A stretch of DNA of 44,536 nt from Deltaproteobacteria bacterium (GTDB taxonomy: Bacteria; Desulfobacterota; WTBG01; CAIYCZ01; CAIRTM01). The notes beneath the pieces are model-generated. The model saw only the letters and a list, made by a program, of their open reading frames with translations. It was not told the DNA's origin and made no database searches. Below are positions 16,890 through 26,163 of the stretch, one piece after another. Made by a program: the position numbers and the translations under genes. Every line of letters begins with the position of its first letter. Position 1 is the first letter of the stretch. The DNA is taken from contig JAJRXD010000057.1 in the NCBI GenBank assembly GCA_024276465.1, forward strand, positions 1-44,536, written 5' to 3'.

Positions 16890-17225
16890 TTATTTTTTTG
16901 CTTTCCTCAGCGTGGTTTCACCTTCAACAACAAGATATTTTTTGTTTTGTTCAAGTGTCTTTTTCCCAATGCCCTTAATTTTACAAAGATCCTCGGTTGA
17001 TTTAAAGTTTCCGTTTTTTGCCCGATATTCAACAATATTATCGGCAGTCTTTTTCCCAATGCCATTAAGCAGGGAGAACTGCCTTGCTGTGGCAGTATTA
17101 ATATTCAACTTTCCATTTAATAAAGAAGGGTTTTTTTCTGCTGCTGCCTCTTCCTGTAAAAAGGAACTCAGGACCAAAACCATGAGAAACGCCAGAACAA
17201 TCGAAGATACTTTCTTTGTTTTCAT
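16890..17225 (-). CDS. ComEA-like helix-hairpin-helix protein
   Basis: A 111-aa exported protein: signal peptide (about 1-30) then LNINTATARQFSLLNGIGKKTADNIVEYR and LCKIKGIGKKTLEQNKKYL, the two HhH motifs of the ComEA family, which bind DNA without sequence preference. The frame is open to 17420, but AAGGAGGAAAAAG precedes ATG 17225, and upstream residues do not resemble a protein. In competent bacteria ComEA hands DNA to the uptake channel; in other lineages single ComEA-like genes like this have unknown roles. It is divergent from the glycosyltransferase. Confidence 0.9.
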   Translation of the reverse strand: MKTKKVSSIVLAFLMVLVLSSFLQEEAAAEKNPSLLNGKLNINTATARQFSLLNGIGKKTADNIVEYRAKNGNFKSTEDLCKIKGIGKKTLEQNKKYLVVEGETTLRKAKK

Positions 17226-17340
17226 AACTTTTTCCTCCTTGTATTTGGGTTGTAAAATCTTTGAAGGCTTATAATAATATTTTTTTATCCCTTTTACCAT
17301 AGGAGGAAAATCACATTTTTTTGGGAAAAACTCCTGATTA

Positions 17341-18210
17341 ATGAATAATCCTGTAAAAAAAGAATTTGTAAGTGTTATCATTCCAACATACAATCGTTCT
17401 GCTTTTTTAGGAGAAGCCATAAAGTCTGTTTTATCCCAGACTTACAGGAGCTTTGAACTTATTGTTGTAGATGATGGATCAACAGATGACACCCGTGAAA
17501 TTTTGTCTGTGTATAAAGACAGGATTTTGATAATATTTTCCGAACATGGGGGGCCAAGTGCCGCGCGAAACAGGGGAATACAGTCGTGCCAGGGAGAATT
17601 TATAGCTTTCCTGGACTCAGATGATCTGTGGCTGCCCAAAAAGCTTGAAAGGCAAACAGATTTTTTCAGAAACAGGCCAGAAGCTTTAATATGCCAGACA
17701 GACGAAGTCTGGATAAGAAACGGGGTAAGAGTCAATCCCAGAAAAAAGCACAAAAAATTTTCAGGGTGGATTTTTGAAAAGTGCCTTCCTCTGTGCGTTG
17801 TCAGCCCGTCAGCTGTGATGATACATAGAAGTGTTTTTGAAAAGGTCGGTCTTTTTGATGAAGCGCTGCCAGCATGTGAGGACTATGACCTGTGGCTTCG
17901 CATTGCCCCGTGCTATCCCATTCACCTTGTTAAAGAACAGATGGTTATAAAAAGAGGGGGACACCAGGACCAGCAGTCAAAGGTCATTCCGTCATTGGAC
18001 AGCTTCAGAATAAAAGCTCTCTGTAAAGCACTGGAAAGCGGGAATTTAAATCCTTTGCAATACGGGAATGCCCTTAAAGAGCTTGAAAAAAAATGTTTAA
18101 TTTATGGCAATGGCTGCCTGAAAAGAGGTAAGGCTGGAGAAGGAAAAAAAATTTTAAAGCTGCCAGACCGCTATGTTTCTTCTCAGATCTTTGAAAAGAC
18201 GGGCAGGTGA
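17341..18210 (+). CDS. Family 2 glycosyltransferase
   Basis: A 289-aa GT-A fold enzyme: SVIIPTYNRSAFLGEAIKSV at the N-terminus, DDGSTDDT for nucleotide-sugar binding, ARNRGIQSCQGEFIAFLDSDD carrying the DxD metal motif, and a typical LFDEALPACEDYDLWLRIA segment. It is likely cytosolic or membrane-associated and involved in surface polysaccharide or glycoprotein sugar transfer. Start ATG 17341 has no clear ribosome binding site. It converges on the PfkB gene. Acceptor and donor are not known. Confidence 0.92.
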   Translation: MNNPVKKEFVSVIIPTYNRSAFLGEAIKSVLSQTYRSFELIVVDDGSTDDTREILSVYKDRILIIFSEHGGPSAARNRGIQSCQGEFIAFLDSDDLWLPKKLERQTDFFRNRPEALICQTDEVWIRNGVRVNPRKKHKKFSGWIFEKCLPLCVVSPSAVMIHRSVFEKVGLFDEALPACEDYDLWLRIAPCYPIHLVKEQMVIKRGGHQDQQSKVIPSLDSFRIKALCKALESGNLNPLQYGNALKELEKKCLIYGNGCLKRGKAGEGKKILKLPDRYVSSQIFEKTGR

Positions 18211-18224
18211 AAGCCATATGGAAT

Positions 18225-19238
18225 CTAAGAAATGTTTTTTTCAAGTTTTAAGCTTATCATCTCTTTTCTGATATCTCCAGCATAGCGGGGGCCTATTTGA
18301 GACACAACCCTTGATGCATAGAAGCTTGCAATTTTTCCGCTGTCTTCAACCGAGTATCCGTGGGTAAGCCCGAAAAGCAGTCCTGCTGCGTAGGAATCTC
18401 CTGCGCCGGTGGTGTCAAGAGCTGTTGCAATAAATGGCTGGATATTATACACCTGGCCATTGAAACTCAGGATTGAACCCCTGCTGCCATCTGTTACAGC
18501 AAGATTCTGACATATTTCAGAAAGAATCCCTACTGCCTTTGCTGTATCATCAGTATTGCTGAGTGCCTGTGCTTCCTGTGCATTTGCGAAAAGCAGATCA
18601 ACATCATCTTTTATCAATCCCATAAAAAGATCCCTGTGCCTTTCTACACAAAAAGAATCAGAGGCGGTTAAAGCTATTTTAACATTGTTTTTCCTGGCAG
18701 TATCAACAGCTTTTAGAATGGTTTTTGTAGCAACCTCGCTGTCAAACAGATAGCCTTCAATATAAATGTATTCGCTCTGTTTCAGTTGATCCTCATCAAC
18801 ATCGCCATATTCTATTTCACTGGAGACCCCCAGACATGTCAGCATGGTTCTTTGTGCATCATCGGAAATCAGGACAATACAGGTGCCTGTTGTGCCCGCA
18901 ACCTTTTTTTTATTAAAAGAAACACCACTGTCCTTCATATACTTAATATAGAGTTCTCCGAAACTGTCATCTGCAACTTTTCCGCAAAGTGCTGCCTTTC
19001 CCCCTAACTGTGAAATCCCAAACACAGTATTTGATGCGCTGCCACCAGGTGCTGTATGGAGCTTTCCACCTGTCTGGAGATCTTTGTCAAAAATTTTTCC
19101 TAAAATCTTTTCCTGCTGAAAACGATTTATCAAATACATATTCCCTTTTTTTATATCCATTTCATCAAACAGAAAATCCCTGGCATGCAGCTGTATATCT
19201 ATTAAAGCACTGCCAAAGGTATACACGTCTGTTTTCAT
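18225..19238 (-). CDS. PfkB-family carbohydrate/nucleoside kinase
   Basis: A 337-aa ribokinase-fold enzyme with the two PfkB signatures: GGSASNTVFGISQLGG near residue 65 and DTTGAGDSYAAGLLFG near residue 276, where the Asp is the catalytic base. The FANAQEAQAL segment and overall length fit the adenosine kinase/sugar kinase branch. Start ATG 19238 follows AAGGAG at 6-base spacing. It stands alone between the glycosyltransferase (convergent) and the CsgD-like regulator (divergent). Adenosine, ribose or a sugar-nucleoside are possible substrates; sequence alone does not decide. Confidence 0.92.
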   Translation of the reverse strand: MKTDVYTFGSALIDIQLHARDFLFDEMDIKKGNMYLINRFQQEKILGKIFDKDLQTGGKLHTAPGGSASNTVFGISQLGGKAALCGKVADDSFGELYIKYMKDSGVSFNKKKVAGTTGTCIVLISDDAQRTMLTCLGVSSEIEYGDVDEDQLKQSEYIYIEGYLFDSEVATKTILKAVDTARKNNVKIALTASDSFCVERHRDLFMGLIKDDVDLLFANAQEAQALSNTDDTAKAVGILSEICQNLAVTDGSRGSILSFNGQVYNIQPFIATALDTTGAGDSYAAGLLFGLTHGYSVEDSGKIASFYASRVVSQIGPRYAGDIRKEMISLKLEKNIS

Positions 19239-19383
19239 AAGAACTCCTTTATCCTGAAAGAAACACCCTCACAAATAATACCTTGATTGTTTGGCTAATA
19301 TCCAGTATTCAATTACCAGCACATTACCATAATTACGGGGCAACGCAAAACACAAATCCATCATTTTTCAGCAATCTTTCTGC

Positions 19384-19436
19384 ACAAAAGTAAAAAGCAT
19401 GAAAACAAGTTTTTTTATCATGCTGTTTACTTTTGT
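19384..19436 (+). promoter_or_regulatory. Long leader hairpin with T-rich tail upstream of LuxR-type regulator
   Basis: Arms 19384-19402 (acaaaagtaaaaagcatga) and 19418-19436 pair in 18 of 19 positions around a 15-nt loop, and ttttgtttttg follows. The start codon of the regulator lies 28 bases further on. No gene transcribed rightward ends before it, since the PfkB gene is divergent. So the hairpin is better explained as an attenuator or mRNA-stability element of the regulator than as a plain terminator. The remaining 19239-19383 shows no other clear structure. Confidence 0.5.
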
Positions 19437-19463
19437 TTTTGTTTTTGATATAAATACTTTATT

Positions 19464-20147
19464 ATGAAAGTCGAAGCAGACAAACAAGACACCAGTTGTG
19501 AGTCTTTATCGGGGCATGCGGTTTATATTATAGGGGCTAATCAATTTTATATCGAAACTCTTGGGAACATGATTGAAGCCAGGACAGGGGCACAATGCAC
19601 ATGCGTGAAAAACATGGAAGAGATATCTGAGGATGCTGTAACCAGCGGGAAGTCCATCTTTTTTTTGTTTGATCTGCTTGGAAAAAGCGTGGAAGAATTT
19701 ACGGCCCATTTTTTGCCTTCAGTTGAAACCATAGCAAAAACAAACTTTGTAGTAATGTTTAATATCCGTTCTGGTTTGGGAATTGAAGAAAGCAGCATGG
19801 ACCATGGTATACGGGGAGTCTTTTATGAAAATGACAGTTTAAGCGTTTTTTTAAAAGGAATCAATGCCATATACAATGGAGAACTGTGGTTTTCCAGAGG
19901 AACCATGACAAAATTTATTCTGGAAGACAAAGAAAACAGTGTAGTGTCCATTAAAGTCAGAAGCATCCTGACCCAGAGGGAGATAGAAATAATATCTCTG
20001 GTAGCTGTGGGATGCAGAAACGAGGAAATTGCAGAGAAGCTGTGTGTCAGCCCGCACACAATAAAGACGCATCTTTATAATATATACAAAAAGATAAATG
20101 TTACCAACCGCCTTCAGGCAACTCTCTGGGCTGCAAACAATCTTTAA
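19464..20147 (+). CDS. LuxR/CsgD-type transcriptional regulator
   Basis: A 227-aa regulator. Residues about 160-227 form a LuxR helix-turn-helix: LTQREIEIISLVAVGCRNEEIAEKLCVSPHTIKTHLYNIYKKINV. The N-terminal part (about 18-140) looks like a degenerate receiver (HAVYIIGANQFYIETL, FFLFDLLGKS) without the full acidic pocket, as in CsgD. It may therefore be controlled by ligand, cyclic dinucleotide or partner rather than by phosphorylation. There is no clear ribosome binding site; a strong hairpin sits in the leader. By analogy to CsgD a role in matrix or surface gene control is possible, but target genes are unknown. Confidence 0.85.
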   Translation: MKVEADKQDTSCESLSGHAVYIIGANQFYIETLGNMIEARTGAQCTCVKNMEEISEDAVTSGKSIFFLFDLLGKSVEEFTAHFLPSVETIAKTNFVVMFNIRSGLGIEESSMDHGIRGVFYENDSLSVFLKGINAIYNGELWFSRGTMTKFILEDKENSVVSIKVRSILTQREIEIISLVAVGCRNEEIAEKLCVSPHTIKTHLYNIYKKINVTNRLQATLWAANNL

Positions 20148-20165
20148 ATCCTGGCTGAAACTGTT

Positions 20166-21863
20166 TTACTTCTTAACTGTAATTATTGACTCAAGATAAT
20201 CTGCAGGTTTTTCAAAACCAAGAAGAGTTAAAATGGTGGCTGCTATATTACCAAGCCCCGGAGTCAAAATCTCTTTATTCAATTCATAACGGCTGGAGTC
20301 AGAGGAGTGCACAATAAAGGGTACTGGATTTAATGTGTGACTTGTCATGGGTTCATATGTCCCCCCTGGCCCCTTAATCGGTTTGCCTGTTTTTTTGTCC
20401 ACAGCCACCTCCTGTTCGCAATTACCGTGGTCAGCGGTAATAATAACAGCTCCGTCAAGCTCGTCCACAACCGAGACAAGCCTGCCCACCTCAGCATCAA
20501 CAACCCTGACAGCCTCAACAGACGCAGAAAGAGAGCCAGTGTGTCCAACCATGTCTCCATTAGCAAAATTAAGGCGAAGAAATTTATATTTTCCGGACCG
20601 AAGAGCAAGTTCTGTTTCTGCGGCAATTTCCCGGGCTTTCATTTGAGGGGCATGGTCAAAAGGGATCCTGTCTGACTCTATTTCCACCCACTCTTCAGTT
20701 TTTTCATCAAATTTTTCTGAATTGTTGCCGTTCCAGAAATAAGTGACATGGCCAAATTTCTGTGTTTCGCTTATTGCAAACTGAGTAATGCTGTTTTTTG
20801 CAAGATACTCTGAAACTGTCCTGTCAACAGCCGGAGGAGATACAAGATATTAAGGCGGGATGTGAAGGTCACCGTCATATTCCGTCATCCCCGCATAAAA
20901 CACCTTTGGATGGAATTTGCGTGTAAATCCCTTGAAATTATCTTCAACAAATGCCCGGCTGATTTCCATTGCGCGGTCACCCCTGAAATTAAAAAAAATA
21001 ACGTTGTGTCCGTCTTTTATTTCAGCAATGGGCTTTCCCGGGCTTTCAGGATCCTGTACAACCCAGTGTGGCAGGTACTGATCATCCACCCTGTGCTCCT
21101 CCCGCAGCATCCTGATTGCTGTCAGGGCATCAGGAAATGCCGGCCCTTCACCAAGCACATGTGCGTTATAACCTCTTTCAACAATACTCCAGTCAGCCTC
21201 ATATCTGTCCATGGTCGTAACCATGCGCCCCCCCCCGGAAGCTATATAATAACGGCGTTTTTTACCATCTCTGATTGCCTGCAGGCGCAAAGCCCAGAGG
21301 TAATCATCCAGCTCTCCAAAATATCTGAGAGCACTTAAAGGTGGCACATCACGCCCATCAAGCAAACCGTGTACATACACCTCCTCTAAACCCGCAGCAT
21401 CGCAGGAGCCTATTAAGGAGATGAGGTGGGAAATATTGCTGTGTACATTTCCGTCCGACAAAAGCCCTATAAAGTGAACAGGAGTTTTTTCTGTCAATGC
21501 ATTATTAATTATATCTTTCCATGTCCTGCTTTCAAACAGCCTGCCACTGTTAATTGCATCAGCAACCAGCTGTGCACCCTGGGCGATGACCCGCCCGGCG
21601 CCCATCGCATTATGACCAACCTCGCTGTTTCCCTGATCATCATCCGATGGCATGCCTACAGCAGTGCCGTGTGCTTTGATTTTAGCGGTAATTTTTTCAG
21701 TTGAAAGGAGATTAATAAGGTTGCCTGGTGCAGCAATGTCAAATGCATTGCCCGGATAACCATCATCATTGCCCCGATACAAGCCAATGCCATCCATAAT
21801 GATCAGCAGCAGCGGTCCCTTTACCCCACTATAATGAGCCAGTCTTTTCAGTTGAAAGTCCAT
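20166..21863 (-). pseudogene. gpmI: 2,3-bisphosphoglycerate-independent phosphoglycerate mutase, split by an in-frame TAA
   Basis: GpmI interconverts 3- and 2-phosphoglycerate with two Mn2+. The N-terminal piece (21863 to 20850, 337 aa) holds IIMDGIG (metal Asp24) and DQGNSEVGHNAMG (catalytic Ser80). Translation stops at TAA (20850-20852) after DGDLHIPP. The same frame then stays open and reads on as YLVSPPAVDRTVSEYLAKN, SETQKFGHVTYFWNG, NGDMVGHTG and ITADHGNCEQ to 20166. Thus one base substitution, not a frameshift, separates the halves. The truncated piece lacks the later metal ligands and would be inactive. The start has AAGGAG. Internal restart at ATG 20687 lacks the segment between. It is last in the M16-DUF362-gpmI run. 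Confidence 0.88.
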
Positions 21864-21898
21864 GTTGTTCTCTCCTTTCTGTATGTTCCAGGGCCGTC

Positions 21899-23068
21899 TT
21901 ACTCAAGGCCCATTCTCTTCAGCAACTTTACGCCAACAGTGTCTTTTACAGTAATAGCTCCTTCGGGACATAGTTCCTGGCAGCAAAAGCAGCGAATACA
22001 CAAGCTGTGGTTTATTATTACAGGTTTGTTGGCGACAGGCTGATCAATGCTTTTTGCCGGGCACGCCCCCATACAGACGCCGCATCCAATACAGGTGTGG
22101 CGGTCAACAAACGGCTTTGTTGTCATGTACCTGTTCAGCAGCCACGATAAAGGCCTTAGCCATAATGGGCCGTCTATACCCATGCTCGAGGCAAACCTGA
22201 AATTCCGTATCCTGAGAGAATCGATTGAATCACCGGTAACAGTAATGTTTTCCAGATTTATATTAAAACCCATCTGCTTTGCAACCTGAAGAGTGTGCAT
22301 CTGTTCCAGGTCAGCACCAACAATTTCCACTGCAACCCTGTCCAGACTGTTCATATCCCTTGATGCAGCAAGAAATCCGAGCAAGCGGGGGCTTCCGTTT
22401 CCAGGCCCGTTTCCCTCCATGCCTATTACTGCATCAAGGATAGAAACTGCTGGTTTAACAGTATAAGCAAGCTCGATGAGCAGGCGTGCAAAACGATTAT
22501 AGTCGCGGCCTGACTGGAGATGCCACCTCAATTTCTGCTTTCCGACAAACAGGCCGAATAAATTTTTCACTGAAAGGGTGAGCATCATCATTGCATGAGT
22601 CTTAAACTTTGGAATGTTTATTATTATATCAGCATCAGCAGCGTCCCGTGCAATGGTAAAATTTTTATGAAGAAAGTTCTCAGGGGCCGGTACAATAATG
22701 CTGTCGGCAAAATCAACAATTTCAACACCAAGATCCTGAGCAATTTCAAGTATGCCACACTTTCCGGCAACCTTCTGTGCGCTGCCAAATCCCGGCGAAT
22801 CTCCTATTACAATCCTGCCTGCCCCGGCTGCCATGCATACTTCTGCAATTGCCCTGACAACGCTGGGGTGTGGCGATACAACCTGTTCAGCTGTTGATGG
22901 TTTCAGAAAATTGGGCTTAAGCAGCACCCTTGCCCCGGAAGGAATAAAGGTGTTCCATCCCCCTAATATATCCTCACCCATTCTGATGACAGCATGCTTT
23001 ATATCAGGGTAATTATAATTGCTGCATTTGTAAAGGGAGACAGTGTTTTTATAAACAGAAGCTGTCAT
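21899..23068 (-). CDS. DUF362-domain protein with two [4Fe-4S] ferredoxin sites
   Basis: A 389-aa cytosolic protein. The DUF362 domain (about 35-270) shows VLLKPNFLKP, GDSPGFGSA and INIPKFKTHAMMMLTLSVKNLFG. The C-terminal ferredoxin domain (about 315-375) has CIGCGVCMGACP and CIRCFCCQELCP, two complete CxxCxxCxxxCP clusters. Proteins of this build are common in anaerobes and sulfate reducers; their reaction is not settled. A redox or electron-transfer role is likely. It lies 25 bases after the M16 peptidase gene and 35 before gpmI, all minus, consistent with one transcript. The start is ATG 23068 with a weak gaaag site. Confidence 0.92.
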   Translation of the reverse strand: MTASVYKNTVSLYKCSNYNYPDIKHAVIRMGEDILGGWNTFIPSGARVLLKPNFLKPSTAEQVVSPHPSVVRAIAEVCMAAGAGRIVIGDSPGFGSAQKVAGKCGILEIAQDLGVEIVDFADSIIVPAPENFLHKNFTIARDAADADIIINIPKFKTHAMMMLTLSVKNLFGLFVGKQKLRWHLQSGRDYNRFARLLIELAYTVKPAVSILDAVIGMEGNGPGNGSPRLLGFLAASRDMNSLDRVAVEIVGADLEQMHTLQVAKQMGFNINLENITVTGDSIDSLRIRNFRFASSMGIDGPLWLRPLSWLLNRYMTTKPFVDRHTCIGCGVCMGACPAKSIDQPVANKPVIINHSLCIRCFCCQELCPEGAITVKDTVGVKLLKRMGLE

Positions 23069-23092
23069 GATCTGTTTCTTTCAATAAAAAAT

Positions 23093-26011
23093 TCAAAAAA
23101 CATTAAACACGCTTGAAAAGCCCCTGTTGCTCTGGTTTGCCCCGGAGACTGCTTTTTCTGAAGCAAGAACTTTAACTATTCCATTTTCCCTGACATTATG
23201 TAAAACAGATCCAAAAGCTTTAATTTCAGCAGGTGAAGTGCCTATAATCTCCTCGCGCATCAGCTGGCGCGACTTATCAGTATTGTTGTTCAGGTATCGC
23301 TGCATGGAGATATATCCTCTTGTGTCCGGCAGCATGGGCGTATCAATATCTCCAATAGCACCTATAATGCTTTTCTCTATCTCAGCCCTTTCAATATCAA
23401 GCCCGGAAATATACCCGGCAGTCTGGTCAAACACATCAATAGTGCCTAACAGGTTGGGATCACGGTATGACACAAAGGTAAACCCGCCTGAAAAGCGGTC
23501 AAACCGGCACAAAGCCCCATATGCCCCCCCCAGCACCCTGATTCGCTCCCAAAGCCATGTGGTTCGCAAAAAATGGGTAATAACATGTACAGATCCATTG
23601 TACTGATATCCTGAAGCATAAAGGTTTGCGCCCTTGCCAACATAGTTTACAAGGGAAGGAACCACCATGGCTTCATTTTCCTGTGGCTGGTCGTGCACCC
23701 ATGACACAGGGTTGGTTTTTTTCGCCGGTATATTTTCAACAAACTTCATAACGCGGGGCTTAATGCCTGCCATGCTTTTTTCATCAACAGTGATATTTAC
23801 AATTATGGCTGAACGATTGAGAAGAACCTGACGCATTTTTTCAAGCCTGGATTGAATATTTTTCCAGTCACTGTCAGTTTTTTTTTCAAGTTCTCTCAGG
23901 AAGAACAGGTAACTTATCCCGTGCATCTGCTCCTCTGCCCAGTCAGCCTCACTGAAATGAGAGCAGAGCCGCGTGTTTACCAGCTGGTGCCCATGAGGAA
24001 TTATTTTTTGTTCCTGGACAGCCTTCTCTTCAAGAAGAATCTGCTTAAACCGGTTTCTGTTATCAAGACGGGCCGTGAGCAGCACATCAGAAAGTATATC
24101 CAGAAGATCAGAAACACGCGGCAGGGTTGCTTTTCCTCTCAGAAACAGCCATGCCGTACTATCTGTTGAGTCCATTACGGTTGATGTAAAAGTACTGGTT
24201 CTGATCCCACCCGTCTTCCGGCTGATAAGCTGTGAAAGCGAAACAAAGTCATGCTCCTGTGTTCCGGTTTCCAGCAGTGACCGGCCAAAAAGCTGCACAT
24301 AGGGAAGATCGCTTTGAGACAGCAGGTGAAGGTTCAGGCCGACATCCATATATAAAATTCCATTTGTGAAAATATCATGGTAAAGCACTTTACACCCTTT
24401 GTTTTCATAACAGTCAATGGGGATGAGCAGGTTTTTTCTGTCAATGTCAGAAAGTCTAAGCCTGGGAATAGTTGCAAGCGCCTCCGGGGTGTCAGGGGTC
24501 TGCTGGAACTGCCTGAGCTTTTTTGTGTTATCAACTACAGCCTGTAATTCATGGGGTGTAAGGGCTGACCTGACAGATGCAAGTTTTTCCCTTTCAGCCT
24601 TCTCCTCTTTTTCAGCCAGTAAAGAATCAGGTTTCAGGGTTACCGTGGTGCGGTGAAGGTTTTTTAAAAAAGATTCAGCAATCAGCTCCTCAAAAAAGGA
24701 GCTGTTGGAGGCAATCCTGGATTTCAGCTGATTGAGAGGAGCCTCAAACGCAAGAAGATGCAGAGGGTTGCCTTCGTACAACCAGACACTAAGAGCTTTC
24801 AGCATAAGAATTAACCCGCGGGGGAAGCTTCCGGTGTTGTTTTCCCGCAGACGAAATTCCATGGTGTTTATTGCAGCTTCTACAGTTTTTGTATCAATTC
24901 CTTCCCTGGCAAGGTCAGAAAAGGTTTGCATAATAAGGGCCCCAACCTTTTTTGCATCTTTATCTGCAATTCCCTTGAGTCCGGTTGAAAAGTACATCTG
25001 CTGCAGTTCATTTTCAAGGCCGACTCCGGCAATACCTTCTCCCAGCCCGGAATCAATGAGGGCCTTTCGCAGGGGTGATGCCGGCATGCCAAGCAGAATG
25101 TATTCCAATACACTTAAAGCCAGGTTTTGTTCCGGGTCCTTTGTTTGCCCCAGAAGCCAGTTAACAGTAACCATCCCCTTTTTCGTGCTTTTACCGGTGT
25201 TGCTGGAAGAGAATGGCCTGGAAATCTCTTTTGCCTGGTCAGAAAAGGTTTGTAAAGGTATTTTTGAATCAGGCTCCATGGAACCAAAATTTTTCAGATA
25301 CTCGTTTACTATGCGGCATCTCTCCTCCGGATCATCATTACCATAAAAGTAAATTTTGCTGTTTGAGGGATGATAGAACCGGGCATGAAAATTTTTAAAC
25401 TGTTTGTAGGAAAGATCCGGAATTTTTTTCGGATCACCCCCTGAATCAAGTCCATAGGTTGTGTCAGGGAAAAGTGATTGCTGGCTGTAGTGGGCCAGGA
25501 GGCTGTCAGGAGAGGAATAAGCTCCCTTCATTTCGTTGAAAACCACCCCCTTGCAGATAATATCACTGCCGGGGTTCTCCATTTCATAGTGCCATGCTTC
25601 CTGCTGAAATATTAAGGGGGTTAACAGCGGAGAAAATACAGCATCGAGATATACATCTATAAGGTTGTAAAAATCTTTTAAATTCTGACTGGCAACAGGG
25701 TAGCATGTCTTGTCCGGATAAGTGAAGGCATTTAAAAAGGTCTGAAGTGAACCCTTGATAAGTTCAACAAAAGGCTCTTTAACAGGAAATTTTTTTGAAC
25801 CGCAAAGCACAGAGTGTTCCAGTATGTGAGCAACACCAGTTGAATCCGGGGGGGGGGTTTTAAATGTAATGCCAAACACTTTGTTTCCATCGTCATTTAC
25901 TAAAGATAAAAGCTCTGCGCCGGTCTTTATGTGTCTGTACAGATGTGCTTCTGTTTTCAGCTCATTAATACTTTGCCTGGTTATCAGTTCAAACCCGTGA
26001 AGAGATTTCAT
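23093..26011 (-). CDS. M16 metallopeptidase, presequence-protease (PreP/M16C) type
   Basis: A 972-aa zinc peptidase. The inverted zinc motif HILEH (His62, Glu65, His66) lies in STGVAHILEHSVLCGSKKFP, with the distal Glu in VFNEMKGAYSSPDSLL. The length and the KEPFVELIKGSLQTFLNAFTYPDKT segment mark the M16C branch, in which one chain carries both halves of the peptide chamber. It degrades short peptides in the cytosol or periplasm; no signal peptide is seen. The start is ATG 26011 behind TGGAG. The frame is intact, in contrast to the damaged gpmI two genes downstream. Confidence 0.94.
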   Translation of the reverse strand: MKSLHGFELITRQSINELKTEAHLYRHIKTGAELLSLVNDDGNKVFGITFKTPPPDSTGVAHILEHSVLCGSKKFPVKEPFVELIKGSLQTFLNAFTYPDKTCYPVASQNLKDFYNLIDVYLDAVFSPLLTPLIFQQEAWHYEMENPGSDIICKGVVFNEMKGAYSSPDSLLAHYSQQSLFPDTTYGLDSGGDPKKIPDLSYKQFKNFHARFYHPSNSKIYFYGNDDPEERCRIVNEYLKNFGSMEPDSKIPLQTFSDQAKEISRPFSSSNTGKSTKKGMVTVNWLLGQTKDPEQNLALSVLEYILLGMPASPLRKALIDSGLGEGIAGVGLENELQQMYFSTGLKGIADKDAKKVGALIMQTFSDLAREGIDTKTVEAAINTMEFRLRENNTGSFPRGLILMLKALSVWLYEGNPLHLLAFEAPLNQLKSRIASNSSFFEELIAESFLKNLHRTTVTLKPDSLLAEKEEKAEREKLASVRSALTPHELQAVVDNTKKLRQFQQTPDTPEALATIPRLRLSDIDRKNLLIPIDCYENKGCKVLYHDIFTNGILYMDVGLNLHLLSQSDLPYVQLFGRSLLETGTQEHDFVSLSQLISRKTGGIRTSTFTSTVMDSTDSTAWLFLRGKATLPRVSDLLDILSDVLLTARLDNRNRFKQILLEEKAVQEQKIIPHGHQLVNTRLCSHFSEADWAEEQMHGISYLFFLRELEKKTDSDWKNIQSRLEKMRQVLLNRSAIIVNITVDEKSMAGIKPRVMKFVENIPAKKTNPVSWVHDQPQENEAMVVPSLVNYVGKGANLYASGYQYNGSVHVITHFLRTTWLWERIRVLGGAYGALCRFDRFSGGFTFVSYRDPNLLGTIDVFDQTAGYISGLDIERAEIEKSIIGAIGDIDTPMLPDTRGYISMQRYLNNNTDKSRQLMREEIIGTSPAEIKAFGSVLHNVRENGIVKVLASEKAVSGANQSNRGFSSVFNVF

Positions 26012-26163
26012 ATAAAGCTCCAGAAAAAAATTTTTTGTTTAACCCAGAGTACTGCCGGAAGTATCTTTTTTAATGTCCGGGTGAAATGATTATATAGAAA
26101 TTTCTCTGATTTTCAAAAGGTTTTAACTGAGGATTTGTCTGTGTCAAGGGATGAAAGTTTTTT

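Noticed and set aside
17226-17420. N-terminal extension of the ComEA-like protein
   Set aside because: The extra residues overlap the divergent glycosyltransferase and lack a start signal; ATG 17225 has a perfect site and a signal peptide.
20850-20852. Programmed readthrough of TAA in gpmI
   Set aside because: TAA is not used for pyrrolysine or selenocysteine and no stimulatory context is evident; a point lesion or error is simpler.
24732-25346. 204-codon plus-strand frame
   Set aside because: Antisense shadow of the M16 peptidase gene with Arg/Ser-rich nonsense composition.
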